This document shows, in pieces, positions 12,267 through 13,413 of a stretch of 13,413 bases of DNA. Under the pieces are notes generated by a model, which did not search any database, was not told where the DNA came from, and saw only the letters and a list, made by a program, of their open reading frames with translations. The stretch comes from an uncultured bacterium (GTDB lineage Bacteria; Auribacterota; Tritonobacteria; UBA1439): NCBI GenBank assembly GCA_937858775.1, contig CALLYX010000097.1:1-13413 (forward strand), given 5' to 3'. The stretch's first letter is position 1, and every line of letters starts with the position of its first letter. Made by a program: the position numbers and the translations under genes.

Positions 12267-13413
12267 CGCGCCACCCTCTCGTAGACCGCGTCCTGCGCCT
12301 TCGCCAGCAAGGCGTAGTCGTACTCCGCCGCCCTCTTCCGCGCCGCGGCGCCCATCGCCCCGGCCCGCCTGCGGTCGCGGAGGAGCGCGACGGCGGCCGC
12401 GGCGAAATCGCGCGGGCCGTCGGCCACCGCGATATCGCGCCCCTCGACGAGGCCCAGCCCCTCGCAGCCGACCCGCGTGGAGACGATCGCCTTCCCCATC
12501 GCCATCGCCTCCAGTATCTTGACCCGCGTCCCGGCGCCCACCTGAAGGGGGACAACGCAGAGCGCCGCCCTGGCTATGTATCCCCTGGCGTCCCCGGGGT
12601 CGTCCACCACGTCGACGTGGGCCCCCGCCGCCATCGCGCGCAGCGCCTCAGGGGGGCGTGGGCCGACGATCGCGAGCCTGGCCCCCGGAATCTCCCTGCG
12701 GATGAGCGGGAGGATCTTCCCGATGAAGAACGCCATCGCCTCGTGGTTCGGGAACCAGTACATCCCGCCCGTGTAAACCATCGTGTCCGGCTCCGGCTCC
12801 CCTGCGGGGGGGGAGAACCGCGCCGTGTCCACGCCGTTCGGCACGATCTCGAGCCCCCCCCGCCCGGTGAGGGCGGCGAGGACCCGCCGCTCGTTCTCCG
12901 AGAGGGCGACGAGCGTCCCGTAAAGAGAGGAGACGCGGCGCTCGTAGGCGCGCATCCTTCGCCACTCCAGGAACGCCCGGGCCCGCTCCGCGATCCCCCG
13001 CCTCGTCAGGAACACCCGGCGCTCGAACAGGGAGCAGACATTGTGGAAGACGAGGATCAGCGGGATGCCCGCGCGGAGCCCGTCCAGCCAAATGCCGTTC
13101 GTCGAGTGCTCCACCTGGATGGCGTCGAACCCCTTATCGAGCAGCGCCTCGACCTTCGCGCGCATCTGCCCCCTGAAGATTCCGGTCCGCCGCACCTGGG
13201 CGGGGAGTCCCGAGAAGTCGCGGAAGATCGAATCCGGTGCGGGCGGGGCCGGGGGGTCGGCGTCCGTGAGCCGCTCGACGGCGATCCCCATCCGCTCCAG
13301 CCCCTTCGCCTCCTCGGTGTGCCCGCGCGCGGTGGTGAGGACGGTGAACGAGTGTTTCCCGGCGAGCTCGCGCATAAGACAGAAGCAGCGGCTCTCCGTG
13401 CCCGGCCCCGGAA
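12263..13413 (-). CDS. GT4-family glycosyltransferase, N-terminus cut by window edge
   Basis: At least 382 aa are visible. The frame stays open to the right edge, and residues before the ATG at 13375 (PGPGTESRCFCL, then MRELAGKHSFTVLT) read like the normal first loop and helix of a GT4 enzyme. The true start is therefore outside the window and 13375 is internal. Features in order: IQVEHSTNG, FHNVCSLFERRV, IVPNGVDTARFSP, YTGGMYWFPNHEAMAFF, then GAGTRVKILEAMAMGKAIVS and EGLGLVEG, which form the donor site. YWFPN and EAMAMG resemble GT4 transferases of exopolysaccharide loci. It is the first visible gene of the leftward run, and its stop overlaps the GTG of the following GT2. Its donor is unknown. 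Confidence 0.9.
   Translation of the reverse strand, partial: PGPGTESRCFCLMRELAGKHSFTVLTTARGHTEEAKGLERMGIAVERLTDADPPAPPAPDSIFRDFSGLPAQVRRTGIFRGQMRAKVEALLDKGFDAIQVEHSTNGIWLDGLRAGIPLILVFHNVCSLFERRVFLTRRGIAERARAFLEWRRMRAYERRVSSLYGTLVALSENERRVLAALTGRGGLEIVPNGVDTARFSPPAGEPEPDTMVYTGGMYWFPNHEAMAFFIGKILPLIRREIPGARLAIVGPRPPEALRAMAAGAHVDVVDDPGDARGYIARAALCVVPLQVGAGTRVKILEAMAMGKAIVSTRVGCEGLGLVEGRDIAVADGPRDFAAAAVALLRDRRRAGAMGAAARKRAAEYDYALLAKAQDAVYERVAR

Noticed and set aside
1..13413. Search for mobile elements, CRISPR, tRNA or rRNA
   Set aside because: No transposase, integrase, terminal repeats, spaced direct repeats, cloverleaf-like sequence or rRNA-like stretch was recognised. The only sizeable direct repeats are the paralogous GT2 coding blocks.

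Overview
This is bacterial DNA with high GC (roughly two thirds by eye), tightly packed genes, several four-base stop/start overlaps and two sigma-70-like promoters. Nearly every gene belongs to surface-polysaccharide or glycoconjugate assembly: glycosyltransferases of families GT4 and GT2, a methyltransferase, a membrane-anchored alkaline-phosphatase-superfamily transferase, a small exported membrane protein and a radical SAM protein. No RNA gene, transposase, CRISPR array or phage gene was seen. The taxon cannot be fixed from this window; a high-GC bacterium, probably with a periplasm, is the most I would say.

Layout. At the left edge (1-314, +) is the C-terminus of a GT4 glycosyltransferase. 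It converges on a leftward pair: a 71-aa YLDPGTGSY-type membrane protein (1703-1918) followed by a two-domain methyltransferase (340-1731). A 126-bp divergent intergenic region (1919-2044) holds two back-to-back promoters with matching geometry. The rightward one drives a single GT2 glycosyltransferase (2045-3223). From 3239 to the right edge everything reads leftward. In transcription order this run is: GT4 (cut by the window edge), GT2, GT2, radical SAM/SPASM-GT2 fusion, GT4, GT4, and a large polytopic alkaline-phosphatase-superfamily protein with two tandem C-terminal beta-type domains. Four of its six junctions are 4-bp overlaps (GTGA or ATGA), which suggests one translationally coupled operon. 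The two short gaps (11297-11369 and 10334-10387) could carry internal signals.

Likely joint function (inference): the GT2 and GT4 enzymes build an oligosaccharide in the cytoplasm, and the methyltransferase and radical SAM protein modify sugars or an acceptor. The alkaline-phosphatase-type membrane protein probably adds or removes a phosphate- or sulfate-linked group outside the inner membrane. No flippase, polymerase, ABC exporter or sugar-nucleotide synthesis gene lies in the window, so the locus continues beyond at least one edge.

The most unusual object is the radical SAM gene. Its SPASM-like cysteines precede the radical SAM core. Its C-terminal half is a diverged copy of the two GT2 enzymes encoded immediately upstream, and it has lost the residues a GT2 enzyme needs for sugar-nucleotide and metal binding. 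It therefore looks like a radical SAM enzyme fused to a pseudo-glycosyltransferase. A second oddity is the N-terminal half of the methyltransferase, which carries a kinase-like Asp...Asn...Asp signature.
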